From the NCBI GenBank assembly GCA_002746645.1, contig PDPU01000004.1:1-47982 (forward strand): a stretch of 47,982 nt of DNA, read 5' to 3'. Shown here piece after piece: positions 26,164-34,626 of the stretch. Source of the stretch: Gammaproteobacteria bacterium (GTDB lineage: Bacteria; Pseudomonadota; Gammaproteobacteria; Granulosicoccales; Granulosicoccaceae). The first letter of the stretch is position 1. Each line of letters begins with the position of its first letter. The notes under the pieces are model-generated. The model was not told the origin of the DNA, made no database searches, and saw only the letters and a list, made by a program, of their open reading frames with translations. The translations under genes and the position numbers were made by a program.

Positions 26164-26467
26164 TGTCGGTAGCTCCTGATAAGGTCCGGTTGCCGGTGTC
26201 CGTGAAAGCCGCAGAAACTGTATGCCATGGGTTGTGTATGCCATGGGCTGTTGCAAGCCCTGGCCGTCAGTATCAACCACTGCCTTCACGGAAACAACAC
26301 CAGTGCCCGTTCCGGCTTGCCTGATGCCGCAATAGTGCGGACAATGGCGCCGCAGACCGAGAACACGTCATGTTTTGCCACGAGATGCGTTAATTGTTCC
26401 GTAACTCGGGTGATAACCTGTCTTCACATGGTGGTGGCTGCCGCCGTCACGTTCAACGAGATCCTTC
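26164..26467. other. Intergenic region with 16-bp duplication
   Basis: 304 bases between divergent genes. A tandem 16-bp duplication at 26220-26251 is the only marked structure. The part nearest the DUF945 gene (about 26370-26460) is somewhat AT-richer and presumably holds its promoter. No gene is seen. Confidence 0.5.
26220..26251. repeat. Tandem 16-bp repeat, two copies
   Basis: GTATGCCATGGGTTGT (26220-26235) is followed at once by GTATGCCATGGGCTGT (26236-26251), one mismatch. Each unit contains CCATGG. It lies upstream of the RAM-domain gene and could be a paired protein-binding site or a simple duplication. Confidence 0.7.
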
Positions 26468-27790
26468 ATGAAAAAGCTGCTTCTGGCTGTTGCTCTTCTT
26501 GCCGTGGGCGCTTGGGCGGGTGCGTCCTGGTACGCAGGCACCAAGGCCGAGTCCACCTATCACACCCTGCTCGAGAGCATGAACGAGAGCCTGCCCTTCG
26601 CGATGTCGAGCGGAGGCTACGAGTCCGGTTCCACTGGCAGCAAGGCTGTGACGCATATCCGCAGTTTCGATGCGCCGGATGCCGATATCCTCTTCAGCCT
26701 CGAGCACGACATCCAGCACTCGGCCGTGAGTTCGGCCGGCATCGGTAGCGTGTCCATCGTCACGCGTGTGAAGAAGGACTCGGTGTCCGAGGATGTTCAG
26801 ACCTTCTTCGATGGCTTCGAGGGTGGCGAGCCCTTCGTCATGACCACAACGCGCGGCATCGGCGGTGCCGTCAACAACCTCATCAAGGTCAATGCCTTCG
26901 AAGACGTGGATGAGAATAGCGGTACGAAAGCCGAGATGGCCGGTGGCGAAATCACCTTGAAACGTTCTGGTGACAAGGTCAAGCTGGGAGGTGGCCTTGG
27001 CGACATGTCGATCACGGCTGTCGAGGGCAAGCTGCTTGTCAGTGGCATCAACCTGAGCGGCGACTTCGTCGACCTGGGTGAGATGTTTCTGGTGGGCTCC
27101 GCCGCCATGAAGATCGACGAGATGTCGTTCGAGCATCAGCAGCTGCCGGAACCCGTGCACCTCAAGGCGTTCGGCATTGCCTCCGATTCGAGTGAAAGCG
27201 ATGGCCGTATCATGAGTGACTTTCGCATCACGGCCGATGAAATCCAGGCGCCTGTTGAAATCAACAGCGCGCGCGTCGTGGGGAGCATTAAGGGTCTCTC
27301 CCGTGAAGGCGTCGAAGCCTACATGAAGATGACACGCGAGATGAACGCCAGTGGTGAATCGGTTGCGGCCATGGATGAACAGTCGTTGCAGAGTATGATC
27401 GAGACCTACGCTGCCACGTTTGCACCGGGCGCAGTTTTCGACCTGGATGTCGGTTTCACCAATGACGGTGGCAAGGCAGCCGCCGGTGTTGCCGTGAAGC
27501 TGCTCGACGACAACCCCGAGAACGTGTTCCTGAACACAGACACATTGCGTGAATTGCTTGATGCCCTGCGCTTCGAATTCACGCTTGATGCCGACGCCGA
27601 AGCCATCGACCGCACGCCGCTGGCGATGGTGCTCGCGAATCCGATGGCGCAGGATTTCGTGGTGTCGGAAGAGGGCCGTTACAAGGCAAAGGTCTTCACC
27701 GACGGTTCGATGCTCGACATCAACGGTGAGCAGATGTTGCTCGACAACATGCTCGGCGAGATGATGGACATGCCACTCGATCAGATGTGA
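26468..27790 (+). CDS. DUF945 (YdgA-like) exported protein
   Basis: A 440-residue protein with an uncleaved-looking N-terminal hydrophobic anchor (MKKLLLAVALLAVGAWAGASWYAG), then a long beta-rich periplasmic region of repeated weakly similar strands. The overall design and length (SWYAGTKAESTYHTLLESMNE near the start; FTLDADAEAIDRTPLAMVLANP later) match YdgA/DUF945 proteins of gammaproteobacteria. Their function is not established; they resemble AsmA-like lipid-transfer architecture only loosely. The Shine-Dalgarno is weak. A strong hairpin follows the stop. Confidence 0.82.
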   Translation: MKKLLLAVALLAVGAWAGASWYAGTKAESTYHTLLESMNESLPFAMSSGGYESGSTGSKAVTHIRSFDAPDADILFSLEHDIQHSAVSSAGIGSVSIVTRVKKDSVSEDVQTFFDGFEGGEPFVMTTTRGIGGAVNNLIKVNAFEDVDENSGTKAEMAGGEITLKRSGDKVKLGGGLGDMSITAVEGKLLVSGINLSGDFVDLGEMFLVGSAAMKIDEMSFEHQQLPEPVHLKAFGIASDSSESDGRIMSDFRITADEIQAPVEINSARVVGSIKGLSREGVEAYMKMTREMNASGESVAAMDEQSLQSMIETYAATFAPGAVFDLDVGFTNDGGKAAAGVAVKLLDDNPENVFLNTDTLRELLDALRFEFTLDADAEAIDRTPLAMVLANPMAQDFVVSEEGRYKAKVFTDGSMLDINGEQMLLDNMLGEMMDMPLDQM

Positions 27791-27797
27791 GTAACCC

Positions 27798-27827
27798 GGG
27801 GCCTGTCGGCAGCTGCCGGCAAGCCCC
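27798..27827. terminator. Hairpin between convergent DUF945 and glpK genes
   Basis: The two 14-base arms (27798-27811 and 27814-27827) pair over 14 positions with one mismatch and one G-U pair around a 2-base turn; the outer part is GGGGC/GCCCC. There is no T tract on either strand, but the position between two stop codons fits a bidirectional terminator. Confidence 0.5.
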
Positions 27828-27845
27828 GATCGAGTTCGGCGAACA

Positions 27846-29330
27846 TCAACCCGTCCGAGTCCTGCGCACTGCCTCGGCCCAGTCGGCACGCAACGCCGCG
27901 CGCGTCCTTGCGTCCATGGTGGGTGTGAACTGCCGTTCACGTTGCCAGCTGTCGGCGAGGCCCTCGAGCGAGTCGAACAGGCCCACCTGCACGGCCGCAA
28001 GCCAGGCCGCGCCGAGGGCCGTGGTTTCGGTCTGCACCGGACGGTCAACCGCCACGTCGAGCATGTCGGCGAGGAACTGCGCCAGCCAGTCGTTGTTGAT
28101 CATGCCGCCGTCCACGCGCACGGTATCGATGTCGGCGCCGTCCTGGCGCATGGCGCGGAGAAGATCGTCGCTCTGGTAGGCGACCGATTCGAGCGCTGCG
28201 CGCGCGAGGCTTGCAGGTCCCGAATCGCGCGTGAGGCCGTAGATGGCGCCACGTGCTTCGGTGTCCCACCATGGCGCACCGAGGCCCGTGAAGGCAGGCA
28301 CGAGGTACACCCCCTGGTTCGATTCGAGTGACTCTGCCAGTTCGGCAGTCTGTCCCGCCTGTTCGATGATGCCAAGCCCGTCGCGCAGCCATTGCACGGC
28401 AGCGCCGGCGATGAAGATCGAGCCTTCGAGCGCGTAGCTCGTCCTGCCCTGGATGCGGTAGCCGATGGTGGTCAGTAGGCGGTTCTTCGAGGCAATGGCC
28501 TCATTGCCCGTGTTGAGCATCATGAAGCAGCCCGTGCCGTAGGTGCTCTTGATCATGCCGGGTTCGATGCAGACCTGACCGATGCTCGCGGCGTGCTGGT
28601 CGCCCGCGACACCTGCGATCGGCAGTGATGCACCGAGAACCTCCTTGCGCGTGGTGCCGAAGTCGGCCGTGCAGTCGAGCACCTCGGGCAGGAGTGCATC
28701 GGGTACCTCGAGCAGCGACAGGAGCTCCCGGTCCCATGCGTGGTCGTGAATGTTGAACAGAAGGGTGCGGCAGGCGTTGGTGGCATCGGTAACATGCCGC
28801 TTGCCGCCTGTCAGGCGCCAGATGAGAAAACTGTCGATGGTGCCGAAGGCCAGTTCGCCGTTTGCCGCCCTGGTGCGTGCACCGGCGACGTTTTCGAGCA
28901 GCCAGTGCACCTTGGTGCCCGAGAAGTAGGGGTCGAGCAGGAGTCCGGTTCTCGCGGTCACGGTATTGCCGTGACCTTCATCACGCAGCTTCTTGCAGTA
29001 GTCGGCGGTGCGCCGATCCTGCCAGACGATGGCATTGTGAACGGGCTTTCCCGTGTTCCTGTCCCAGATGACCGTGGTTTCGCGCTGATTGGTGATGCCG
29101 ACGGCAGCAATCTCGCGCCCGGCGTCTCCGGCCGTGGTGATCATTTCCCGGCAGGTGGCGATCGTGGTGTCCCAGATTTCCTCGGGGTCGTGCTCCACCC
29201 AGCCCGGCCGCGGGTAGATCTGCGTGAATTCCTTCTGTGCGATGCCGAAGGTACTGCCATCGGTTTCGAACAGCATGGCGCGCGAACTGGTGGTGCCCTG
29301 GTCGATGCTCAGAAGTAGTGGTCTGGTCAC
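27846..29330 (-). CDS. glpK: Glycerol kinase
   Basis: Phosphorylates glycerol to sn-glycerol-3-phosphate with ATP. At 494 residues it has the family length. FGGY-kinase landmarks are present: [14 protein letters not shown] near the N-terminus, [31 protein letters not shown], then [12 protein letters not shown], and the C-terminal [19 protein letters not shown]. The start is a GTG at 29330 with GGAGGAG about 10 bases upstream. It is divergent from an esterase gene that leads into glpD, so the two glycerol-pathway steps flank one promoter region. Confidence 0.97.
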   Translation of the reverse strand: MTRPLLLSIDQGTTSSRAMLFETDGSTFGIAQKEFTQIYPRPGWVEHDPEEIWDTTIATCREMITTAGDAGREIAAVGITNQRETTVIWDRNTGKPVHNAIVWQDRRTADYCKKLRDEGHGNTVTARTGLLLDPYFSGTKVHWLLENVAGARTRAANGELAFGTIDSFLIWRLTGGKRHVTDATNACRTLLFNIHDHAWDRELLSLLEVPDALLPEVLDCTADFGTTRKEVLGASLPIAGVAGDQHAASIGQVCIEPGMIKSTYGTGCFMMLNTGNEAIASKNRLLTTIGYRIQGRTSYALEGSIFIAGAAVQWLRDGLGIIEQAGQTAELAESLESNQGVYLVPAFTGLGAPWWDTEARGAIYGLTRDSGPASLARAALESVAYQSDDLLRAMRQDGADIDTVRVDGGMINNDWLAQFLADMLDVAVDRPVQTETTALGAAWLAAVQVGLFDSLEGLADSWQRERQFTPTMDARTRAALRADWAEAVRRTRTG

Positions 29331-29455
29331 GATGCCGACGCTCCTCCGGGTGAATCCTGTGGGTCGACGTCTACAATATCAGGCCGGGGTGGATACCGCC
29401 CCTGTGTACGAAAGTTGCAGAATCATCAGTGGGCAAGACCAGCAAGGAGCGACCG

Positions 29456-30190
29456 ATGGCTCGCGATCTCACTCGAATGATGCGTGCCGAGCGCCATGAA
29501 ACCGACTACGGCGAGAAACTTGACTACCGGCTCTACGTGCCGGACCTTGCGCTCGACACCCGCTACCCCCTCGTGGTGTTCGAGCACGGTTCCGGCGAGC
29601 GTGGTGACGACAATCTTGCCCAGCTGAGGTACGGGGTGCCGGCGCTCTTCGAGCATGTGCACGATGTCGAGCCTGCCTTTCTGCTCGCGCCGCAGTGTCC
29701 GCGCGGCATGCGCTGGTCGAACGTCAATGGCCGGGTGAGGGTGGATGCACCACTGCCCGAGTTTCCCTCGCTGCCGCAGAAACTCACCATCGAACTCCTC
29801 GACGAGCTGCTCGAACGCCATCCGATCGACCGGGATCGTGTCTACGCTACCGGCCTCTCGCTCGGCGGTTTCGGCTGCTGGGATCTCATCATGCGTCGTC
29901 CGGACGCCTTTGCGGCAGCGCTGCTCGTGTGTGGCGGCGGAGATCCGTCGCAGGCCGGCCGCATTGCGCATATACCGCAGTGGATCTTTCACGGCGATGC
30001 CGATGCGGTGATTCCCGTGGCACACTCGCAGCACATGGTGGCCGCGCTGACGGCTGCCGGCGCCGCGCCGCGCTACACCGAATACCCGGGTGTCGGGCAT
30101 GATGCCTGGACACTCACCTACCGGAACGCCGAAGCGCTCGAGTGGTTGTTCGCGCAGCGACGAGAGGCCACACAGCTCGCGCGCAACTGA
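29456..30190 (+). CDS. Alpha/beta hydrolase (esterase/dienelactone hydrolase-like)
   Basis: 244 residues from the ATG at 29456, which has AAGGAG 8 bases upstream. It is a soluble serine hydrolase: nucleophile in GLSLGGFGCW, acid in FHGDADAVIPV and catalytic His in GVGHDAW, in the correct order. It resembles the phospholipase/carboxylesterase or PHB-depolymerase-like group (VVFEHGSGERGDDNLAQLRYG supplies the oxyanion region). It lies between glpK and glpD, so a role in releasing glycerol or glycerol phosphates from esters is possible but unproven. Confidence 0.9.
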   Translation: MARDLTRMMRAERHETDYGEKLDYRLYVPDLALDTRYPLVVFEHGSGERGDDNLAQLRYGVPALFEHVHDVEPAFLLAPQCPRGMRWSNVNGRVRVDAPLPEFPSLPQKLTIELLDELLERHPIDRDRVYATGLSLGGFGCWDLIMRRPDAFAAALLVCGGGDPSQAGRIAHIPQWIFHGDADAVIPVAHSQHMVAALTAAGAAPRYTEYPGVGHDAWTLTYRNAEALEWLFAQRREATQLARN

Positions 30191-30200
30191 GGAAGCAACG

Positions 30201-31775
30201 ATTTCCACGGGCAGTCACACGGATTCCGCCGAGAACGCGGCAAGGCCCTGCGACATTCTTGTCGTCGGTGGTGGCATCAATGGCGCCGGCATTGCGCGTG
30301 ACGCGGCCGGCCGCGGCTTCAAGGTGATGCTCTGCGAGAAGGATGATCTCGGCAACCATACGTCTTCCGCCAGCACCAAGCTCATCCACGGCGGACTGCG
30401 CTACCTTGAACTCCTCGACTTTGCGCTGGTGCGTCACGCGTTGACCGAGCGCGAGGTTCTGCTGCGCGCCGCGCCGCACATCATCTGGCCGCTCCGCTTC
30501 ATCCTGCCGCACCATCGGGAGCTGCGCCCGCGCTGGCTCATTCGGCTGGGACTCTTCCTCTACGATCATCTCGGTGGCAGAAAGCGGTTGCCGGCGTCGA
30601 ATGCGGTGGACCTCACGAAACACCTTGCGGGTGCGCCGCTGAAGGACGAGTTCACCCACGCTTTCGAGTATTCCGATTGCTGGGTGCAGGATTCGCGGCT
30701 TGTTTCGCTGAGCGTGCTCGATGCCCACGAGCGCGGCTGCGATGTGCGCGTGCGCACCGAAGTGACCGACATGAAGCGCGCCACGGGGTGTTGGCAGGTC
30801 GGCCTTTTCGATCATCTCACGGGCAAGGCGTCGACGGTGCAGGCGCGTGCCATCGTCAATGCCTCGGGGCCATGGGTGGTCAGGACGCTTGATCTCGACG
30901 CAGAGCATGATGTCAGACACGGCGTGCGTCTCGTGCGCGGCAGCCACATCGTGGTTCCGAAAATCTTCGATCATGACTACGCCTACATTTTCCAGAATGC
31001 CGACGGACGCATCATCTTCGCCATTCCCTACGAAAGCGATTTCACCCTGATCGGTACGACCGATGTCGACGTGGACGGCGAACCGGGGCCTGCAGGAATC
31101 AGTGACGAGGAAATCCGTTATCTCTGCGATGCGGCCGGCAGATACTTCAGAAAGCCGATCGGCAGGGACGATGTGGTGTGGGACTACAGTGGCATACGCC
31201 CGCTCTACGACGATGCCAGCAACAGCGCCTCGAAGGTCACGCGCGACTACAAGCTCGATCTCGATACCCGCGATGGGGCTCCGGTGCTGTCGGTCTACGG
31301 CGGCAAGATCACGACCTTCCGGAAGCTCGCCGAAGAAAGCGTCGACATGCTCGGCAAGGAACTCGGCATCCGTGACGGCGACTGGACCGAAACGGCACCG
31401 CTGCCGGGCGGAGACTTTGCCGATGCCGACTTCGGCGCCTTTCTCGCCGCCATGCGCGAGCGCTACCCCTGGATGGACGCAGCGCTGCTCCATGACTACT
31501 GCCGGAACTACGGCACACGCATCGAACGGCTTGTCGGTGAAGCCCGCTCGATGGATGGACTCGGCGAACACTTCGGTGGCCACTTGTATGCCGCCGAGGT
31601 GCGCTACCTCATCGCCGAGGAATGGGCGCGTGCCGCCGATGACATTCTCTGGCGTCGGTCCAGGAAAGGTCTGCACGTGCCGCCCGGCACCGGCGGAAAA
31701 CTCGATGCATGGATCAGTGAGCGGTATGATTTCGGTGTTGCTCGTCCACACAGGCCCGAAGGAACCCCGTCATGA
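30201..31775 (+). CDS. glpD: Glycerol-3-phosphate dehydrogenase, FAD-dependent (probable ATT start)
   Basis: Oxidises glycerol-3-phosphate to dihydroxyacetone phosphate at the inner membrane, passing electrons to quinone. Visible features are CDILVVGGGINGAGIARDAAGRG (FAD-binding), STKLIHGGLRYLELLDFALVRHAL, VNASGPWV, and the C-terminal helical domain. From the ATT at 30201 the protein has 524 residues, the usual length being about 500-530. No ATG, GTG or TTG lies in frame between 30102 and the conserved FAD motif. The ATT has GAGGA about 7 bases upstream, immediately after the esterase stop. The alternative, ATG 30090 or 30102, would overlap the esterase by 90-100 bases. The function is certain; the start is not. 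Confidence 0.93.
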   Translation: MSTGSHTDSAENAARPCDILVVGGGINGAGIARDAAGRGFKVMLCEKDDLGNHTSSASTKLIHGGLRYLELLDFALVRHALTEREVLLRAAPHIIWPLRFILPHHRELRPRWLIRLGLFLYDHLGGRKRLPASNAVDLTKHLAGAPLKDEFTHAFEYSDCWVQDSRLVSLSVLDAHERGCDVRVRTEVTDMKRATGCWQVGLFDHLTGKASTVQARAIVNASGPWVVRTLDLDAEHDVRHGVRLVRGSHIVVPKIFDHDYAYIFQNADGRIIFAIPYESDFTLIGTTDVDVDGEPGPAGISDEEIRYLCDAAGRYFRKPIGRDDVVWDYSGIRPLYDDASNSASKVTRDYKLDLDTRDGAPVLSVYGGKITTFRKLAEESVDMLGKELGIRDGDWTETAPLPGGDFADADFGAFLAAMRERYPWMDAALLHDYCRNYGTRIERLVGEARSMDGLGEHFGGHLYAAEVRYLIAEEWARAADDILWRRSRKGLHVPPGTGGKLDAWISERYDFGVARPHRPEGTPS

Positions 31776-32230
31776 GATACCTGCACACCATGGTGCGCGT
31801 CGAGGATGTCGATGCCAGTCTGAACTTCTACTGCACGCTGCTCGGCATGGAGGAGGTGCGTCGCGTCGACAACGAAGGTGGACGTTTCACACTGATCTAT
31901 CTGGCAGCGCCCGAAGATGTCGAATCCGCGAAAGCGAACAAGGCGCCCTTGCTCGAACTGACCTGGAACTGGCCGCCCGAAGACGGCAGCGCGCCCGAAC
32001 GCTATACGGAAGGCAGGAACTTCGGCCACCTCGCCTATGTCGTCGACAACATCTACGCTATGTGCCAGAAGCTCATGGACGGTGGCGTCACGATCAATCG
32101 CCCGCCGCGTGACGGTTACATGGCTTTCGTGCGTTCACCCGACAACATTTCCATCGAACTGCTGCAGAAGGGAGATGCGCTTGCCGCCGCCGAGCCCTGG
32201 GCGAGCATGGAAAACACCGGCTCCTGGTAG
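31772..32230 (+). CDS. gloA: Lactoylglutathione lyase (glyoxalase I)
   Basis: 152 residues; converts the hemithioacetal of methylglyoxal and glutathione to S-lactoylglutathione. The metal ligands of the E. coli-type enzyme are all visible: His5 (RYLHTMVRV), Glu62 (LLELTWNW), His86 (FGHLAYVV) and Glu129 (SIELLQ). Its ATG overlaps the glpD stop by four bases (ATGA), so the two are translationally coupled. This makes physiological sense: GlpD makes dihydroxyacetone phosphate, the source of methylglyoxal. Confidence 0.95.
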   Translation: MRYLHTMVRVEDVDASLNFYCTLLGMEEVRRVDNEGGRFTLIYLAAPEDVESAKANKAPLLELTWNWPPEDGSAPERYTEGRNFGHLAYVVDNIYAMCQKLMDGGVTINRPPRDGYMAFVRSPDNISIELLQKGDALAAAEPWASMENTGSW

Positions 32231-32321
32231 GGTTCCACGCCGCGTTCGGGAAGAATGCCCTGACTCGGCCGGGCCTGGACGTGCCGATCAGGCTCTCGGG
32301 CCGGGTGGGACGGCCGATCGC

Positions 32322-32963
32322 TCAGGCAGCGCAGGCGCCGTCGCCACCGCCCGCCGGCGTTTCCGTGTCGTCGAGTTCGGCGGCGCGGATGCAGGCCTCG
32401 CGGCGCGTGAGTCTTGCCCGGTAGTCCTCGAAGGCGGGGCGCGTCTCGAGGGTGCCGAACTGCATGCCCCAGATCACGTGCGAGCCGACGTATACGTCGG
32501 CCGCGGTGAATTCGTTGCCGGCAATCCAGGTGTGGCGCTGACAGGCGTCCTCGAGCACGTCGACCACGCGTTCGTAGCTGCCGTAGCCGAGCATCGAACT
32601 CTTGTCCTCCTGCGTTTCGAATGCCAGCGCATGGTTGGTCAGCGCCGCCTCGAGAGGGCCTGCGGCAAAGAACAGCCAGCGGTAGTAGTCGGCACGCTGC
32701 CCCGGGGCCGGGGCCAGAGCGCGGTGCGGAAAGGTGTCGGCGAGGTAGGCACAGATGGCGGCGGCTTCGGTCACGACGTGATCGAGATGCACAAGCGCCG
32801 GTACCTTGCCCATGGGGTTGATGCTGCGGAATTCGTCAGAGTGCATGTCCTCGCCGTACGCAAGATACTGCACCTGATAGGGCTCGCCGATCTCTTCCAG
32901 CATCCAGCGCGCGATGCGGCCACGAGACTGGCTGTTGGAGTAGAGCAGCAGGGAAGCCGACAT
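32322..32963 (-). CDS. Glutathione S-transferase family protein
   Basis: 213 residues. The thioredoxin-like N-terminal domain (LLLYSNSQSRGRIARWMLEEIGEPYQV, with a Ser/Arg-rich start where the catalytic residue sits, and INPMGKVPALV before the cis-Pro) is followed by the all-helical C-terminal domain (NEFTAADVYVGSHVIWGMQFG). It would conjugate or reduce electrophiles with glutathione; the subclass is not clear. It converges with gloA. The C-terminal tail is short and Gly/Ala-rich. Confidence 0.93.
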   Translation of the reverse strand: MSASLLLYSNSQSRGRIARWMLEEIGEPYQVQYLAYGEDMHSDEFRSINPMGKVPALVHLDHVVTEAAAICAYLADTFPHRALAPAPGQRADYYRWLFFAAGPLEAALTNHALAFETQEDKSSMLGYGSYERVVDVLEDACQRHTWIAGNEFTAADVYVGSHVIWGMQFGTLETRPAFEDYRARLTRREACIRAAELDDTETPAGGGDGACAA

Positions 32964-33021
32964 GAGAACACTCGAGTGAAAGGGATGGTGCAGATTCTAC
33001 ACCGCGCCGGTCGACGGCAAT

Positions 33022-33456
33022 TCAACCCGGCGTATTCCGCTCGACCCAGCGTGTCTCGCCGTTCGCGAGATGCTCCTTCTTCCAGAAGGTGCCGCGTTGC
33101 TTGAGCGCCTCGAGGAGAAAGCGACAGGCATCGAAGGCGGCAGCGCGATGCATCGACACTGCGGCCGCAAGCACGATCGGCTCGCCTGCCTCGATGTGTC
33201 CGACGCGATGAACGATCAGGGCATCGAGGATGTCGAAGCGGTCGATGGCGTCACGGCAGATGTCCTCGAGCTGTGGTTGTGTCATCTCGGGGTAGTGCTC
33301 GAGTTCCATCGACACGACTTCCTCGCCCTCGTTGCGGTTGCGCATGGTGCCGATGAAGCTTGCCGTTGCGCCAAAGCTGCCGCTCTCATGCGCCCTCGCG
33401 AATTCGGCGAGGGCCGCCTGAGGATCGAGTGCACGAGCTTCGAGACGTGCCGGCAT
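33022..33456 (-). CDS. moaE: Molybdopterin synthase catalytic subunit
   Basis: 144 residues; the large subunit that transfers sulfur from MoaD thiocarboxylate to cyclic pyranopterin monophosphate. Family features are FIGTMRNRNEGEEVVSMELEHYPEMT, the active-site region HRVGHIEAGEPIVLAAAVSMHR, and the near-terminal LKQRGTFWKKEHLANGETRWVE with its catalytic Lys residues. The ribosome site GGAGG lies inside the end of moaD, and the ATG is 3 bases past the moaD stop, so the pair is translationally coupled. Confidence 0.97.
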   Translation of the reverse strand: MPARLEARALDPQAALAEFARAHESGSFGATASFIGTMRNRNEGEEVVSMELEHYPEMTQPQLEDICRDAIDRFDILDALIVHRVGHIEAGEPIVLAAAVSMHRAAAFDACRFLLEALKQRGTFWKKEHLANGETRWVERNTPG

Positions 33457-33459
33457 CGT

Positions 33460-33690
33460 TCAGCCTCCGGTTACCGTCGGAAAGAAGGCGACCTCGTCAC
33501 CGTCAGTGACCTTGGCGTCCACCGTCGCGTGAGCATGGTTGATGGCGCAGTGCAGATCATCCGGCAGGGCGGCACTCGTTGCCCTGCGCCAGACATCCGC
33601 TGCCGTGGCGAGATCGGCGGCATCGACTTCATGCGCTGCATCGGCCACGGTTTCGCGGATGCTGCCGAAGAATTTCACACGTATGCTCAT
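33460..33690 (-). CDS. moaD: Molybdopterin synthase sulfur carrier subunit
   Basis: 76 residues from the ATG at 33690; a ubiquitin-like sulfur carrier. It begins IRVKFFGSIRETV and ends FFPTVTGG: the C-terminal Gly-Gly, which is adenylated and thiocarboxylated, is intact. Longer open frame upstream is not family-like and overlaps the moaC region. First gene of moaD-moaE; moaC is divergent 79 bases away. Confidence 0.96.
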   Translation of the reverse strand: MSIRVKFFGSIRETVADAAHEVDAADLATAADVWRRATSAALPDDLHCAINHAHATVDAKVTDGDEVAFFPTVTGG

Positions 33691-33769
33691 GGCGGGTAGG
33701 CTCGGATAACGCTCTGCTGCCGAAGCTGCGATCATACCGAATCCCGTTTCCTGCGAGGCCACACGAGCC

Positions 33770-34255
33770 ATGTCGACACTGACCCATTTCAACGACGCCG
33801 GTGAAGCCCACATGGTGGATGTGGCCGAAAAGGCCGTGACGCATCGGGTCGCCGTCGCAGCCGGCGAAATCGCCATGCGGGCAGCTACCCTCGAGATGAT
33901 CGAGGCGGGCAGCCACCGCAAGGGCGACGTGCTCGGCATTGCGCGCATCGCCGGGATCATGGGCGCAAAACGCACCAGCGAGCTCATTCCGCTCTGTCAC
34001 CCGATCGGGCTGACGAAGGTCTCCGTGGACTTCCGGGCCGATGCGGATGCGTCCCGGGTGCTCTGCGAAGTATGCGCCGAAACCCGCTCGCAGACCGGTG
34101 TCGAAATGGAAGCCCTGACAGGCTTGCAGGTCGCACTCGCCACCATCTACGACATGTGCAAGGCGGTCGATCGTGACATGGTGATCTCGAACGTGCGGCT
34201 GCTGGCGAAGCGTGGTGGCAAGTCAGGCGATTACCGTCGGAACGACGCTGACTGA
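33770..34255 (+). CDS. moaC: Cyclic pyranopterin monophosphate synthase
   Basis: 161 residues, the full family length; converts the MoaA product 3',8-cyclo-dihydro-GTP to cyclic pyranopterin monophosphate. Conserved segments: [77 protein letters not shown] with the catalytic Lys/Asp, and the Lys-rich end. It is divergent from moaD-moaE. moaA is not in the window. Confidence 0.97.
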   Translation: MSTLTHFNDAGEAHMVDVAEKAVTHRVAVAAGEIAMRAATLEMIEAGSHRKGDVLGIARIAGIMGAKRTSELIPLCHPIGLTKVSVDFRADADASRVLCEVCAETRSQTGVEMEALTGLQVALATIYDMCKAVDRDMVISNVRLLAKRGGKSGDYRRNDAD

Positions 34256-34626
34256 ACCGATTCATGCTTCCACTGGCCCCGCTGACCGCGCCGACCGCGC
34301 TGACCGTGCTGACCGTGCTGACCGTGCTGACCGTGCTGACCGTGCTGACTTCCTGACTTCCTGACTTCCTGACTTCCTGACTTCCTGACTTCCTGACTTC
34401 GCTGGTCCGACAGGCAACCTGCAGTTGGCTGCTCCATAAACCTTTCCGGATCGTTACAATGTGAAGTGGTACTGGAAATGCGGTGCCGTAACTCCACCTT
34501 GGCCACAACCGAACGATTCCGTTCCCAGGCAGACCAACAAGTCTGCCGGTAGTGGCTTGTCGGCGAGATGCGTGATTCTCGTGCAGCGCCATCGGTGGTG
34601 ATTTGCTTATCAGGGTTCAGACAGCA
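34256..34626. other. Intergenic region moaC-asmA with compound tandem repeat
   Basis: 371 bases with no supportable gene. The first half is dominated by the two-period repeat at 34282-34400. The second half (about 34440-34600) is ordinary sequence that presumably holds the asmA promoter; TACAAT at 34456-34461 could be a -10 element but I see no matching -35. Confidence 0.6.
34282..34400. repeat. Compound minisatellite: 7 x 9 bp then 7 x 8 bp
   Basis: Seven 9-bp units (CTGACCGCG, CCGACCGCG, then five CTGACCGTG) run from 34282 to 34344. Seven exact 8-bp units CTGACTTC follow from 34345 to 34400. Both unit types begin CTGAC, so one array seems to have grown from the other by slippage. It starts 27 bases after the moaC stop. 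Confidence 0.95.

Noticed and set aside
30114..31751. 545-codon open frame on the minus strand
   Set aside because: Exact antisense of glpD, with a His/Arg/Ala-rich composition typical of shadow frames.
34282..34400. Possible CRISPR or origin iterons
   Set aside because: Units of 8-9 bp are contiguous with no spacers, and no replication initiator gene or AT-rich unwinding region is near.
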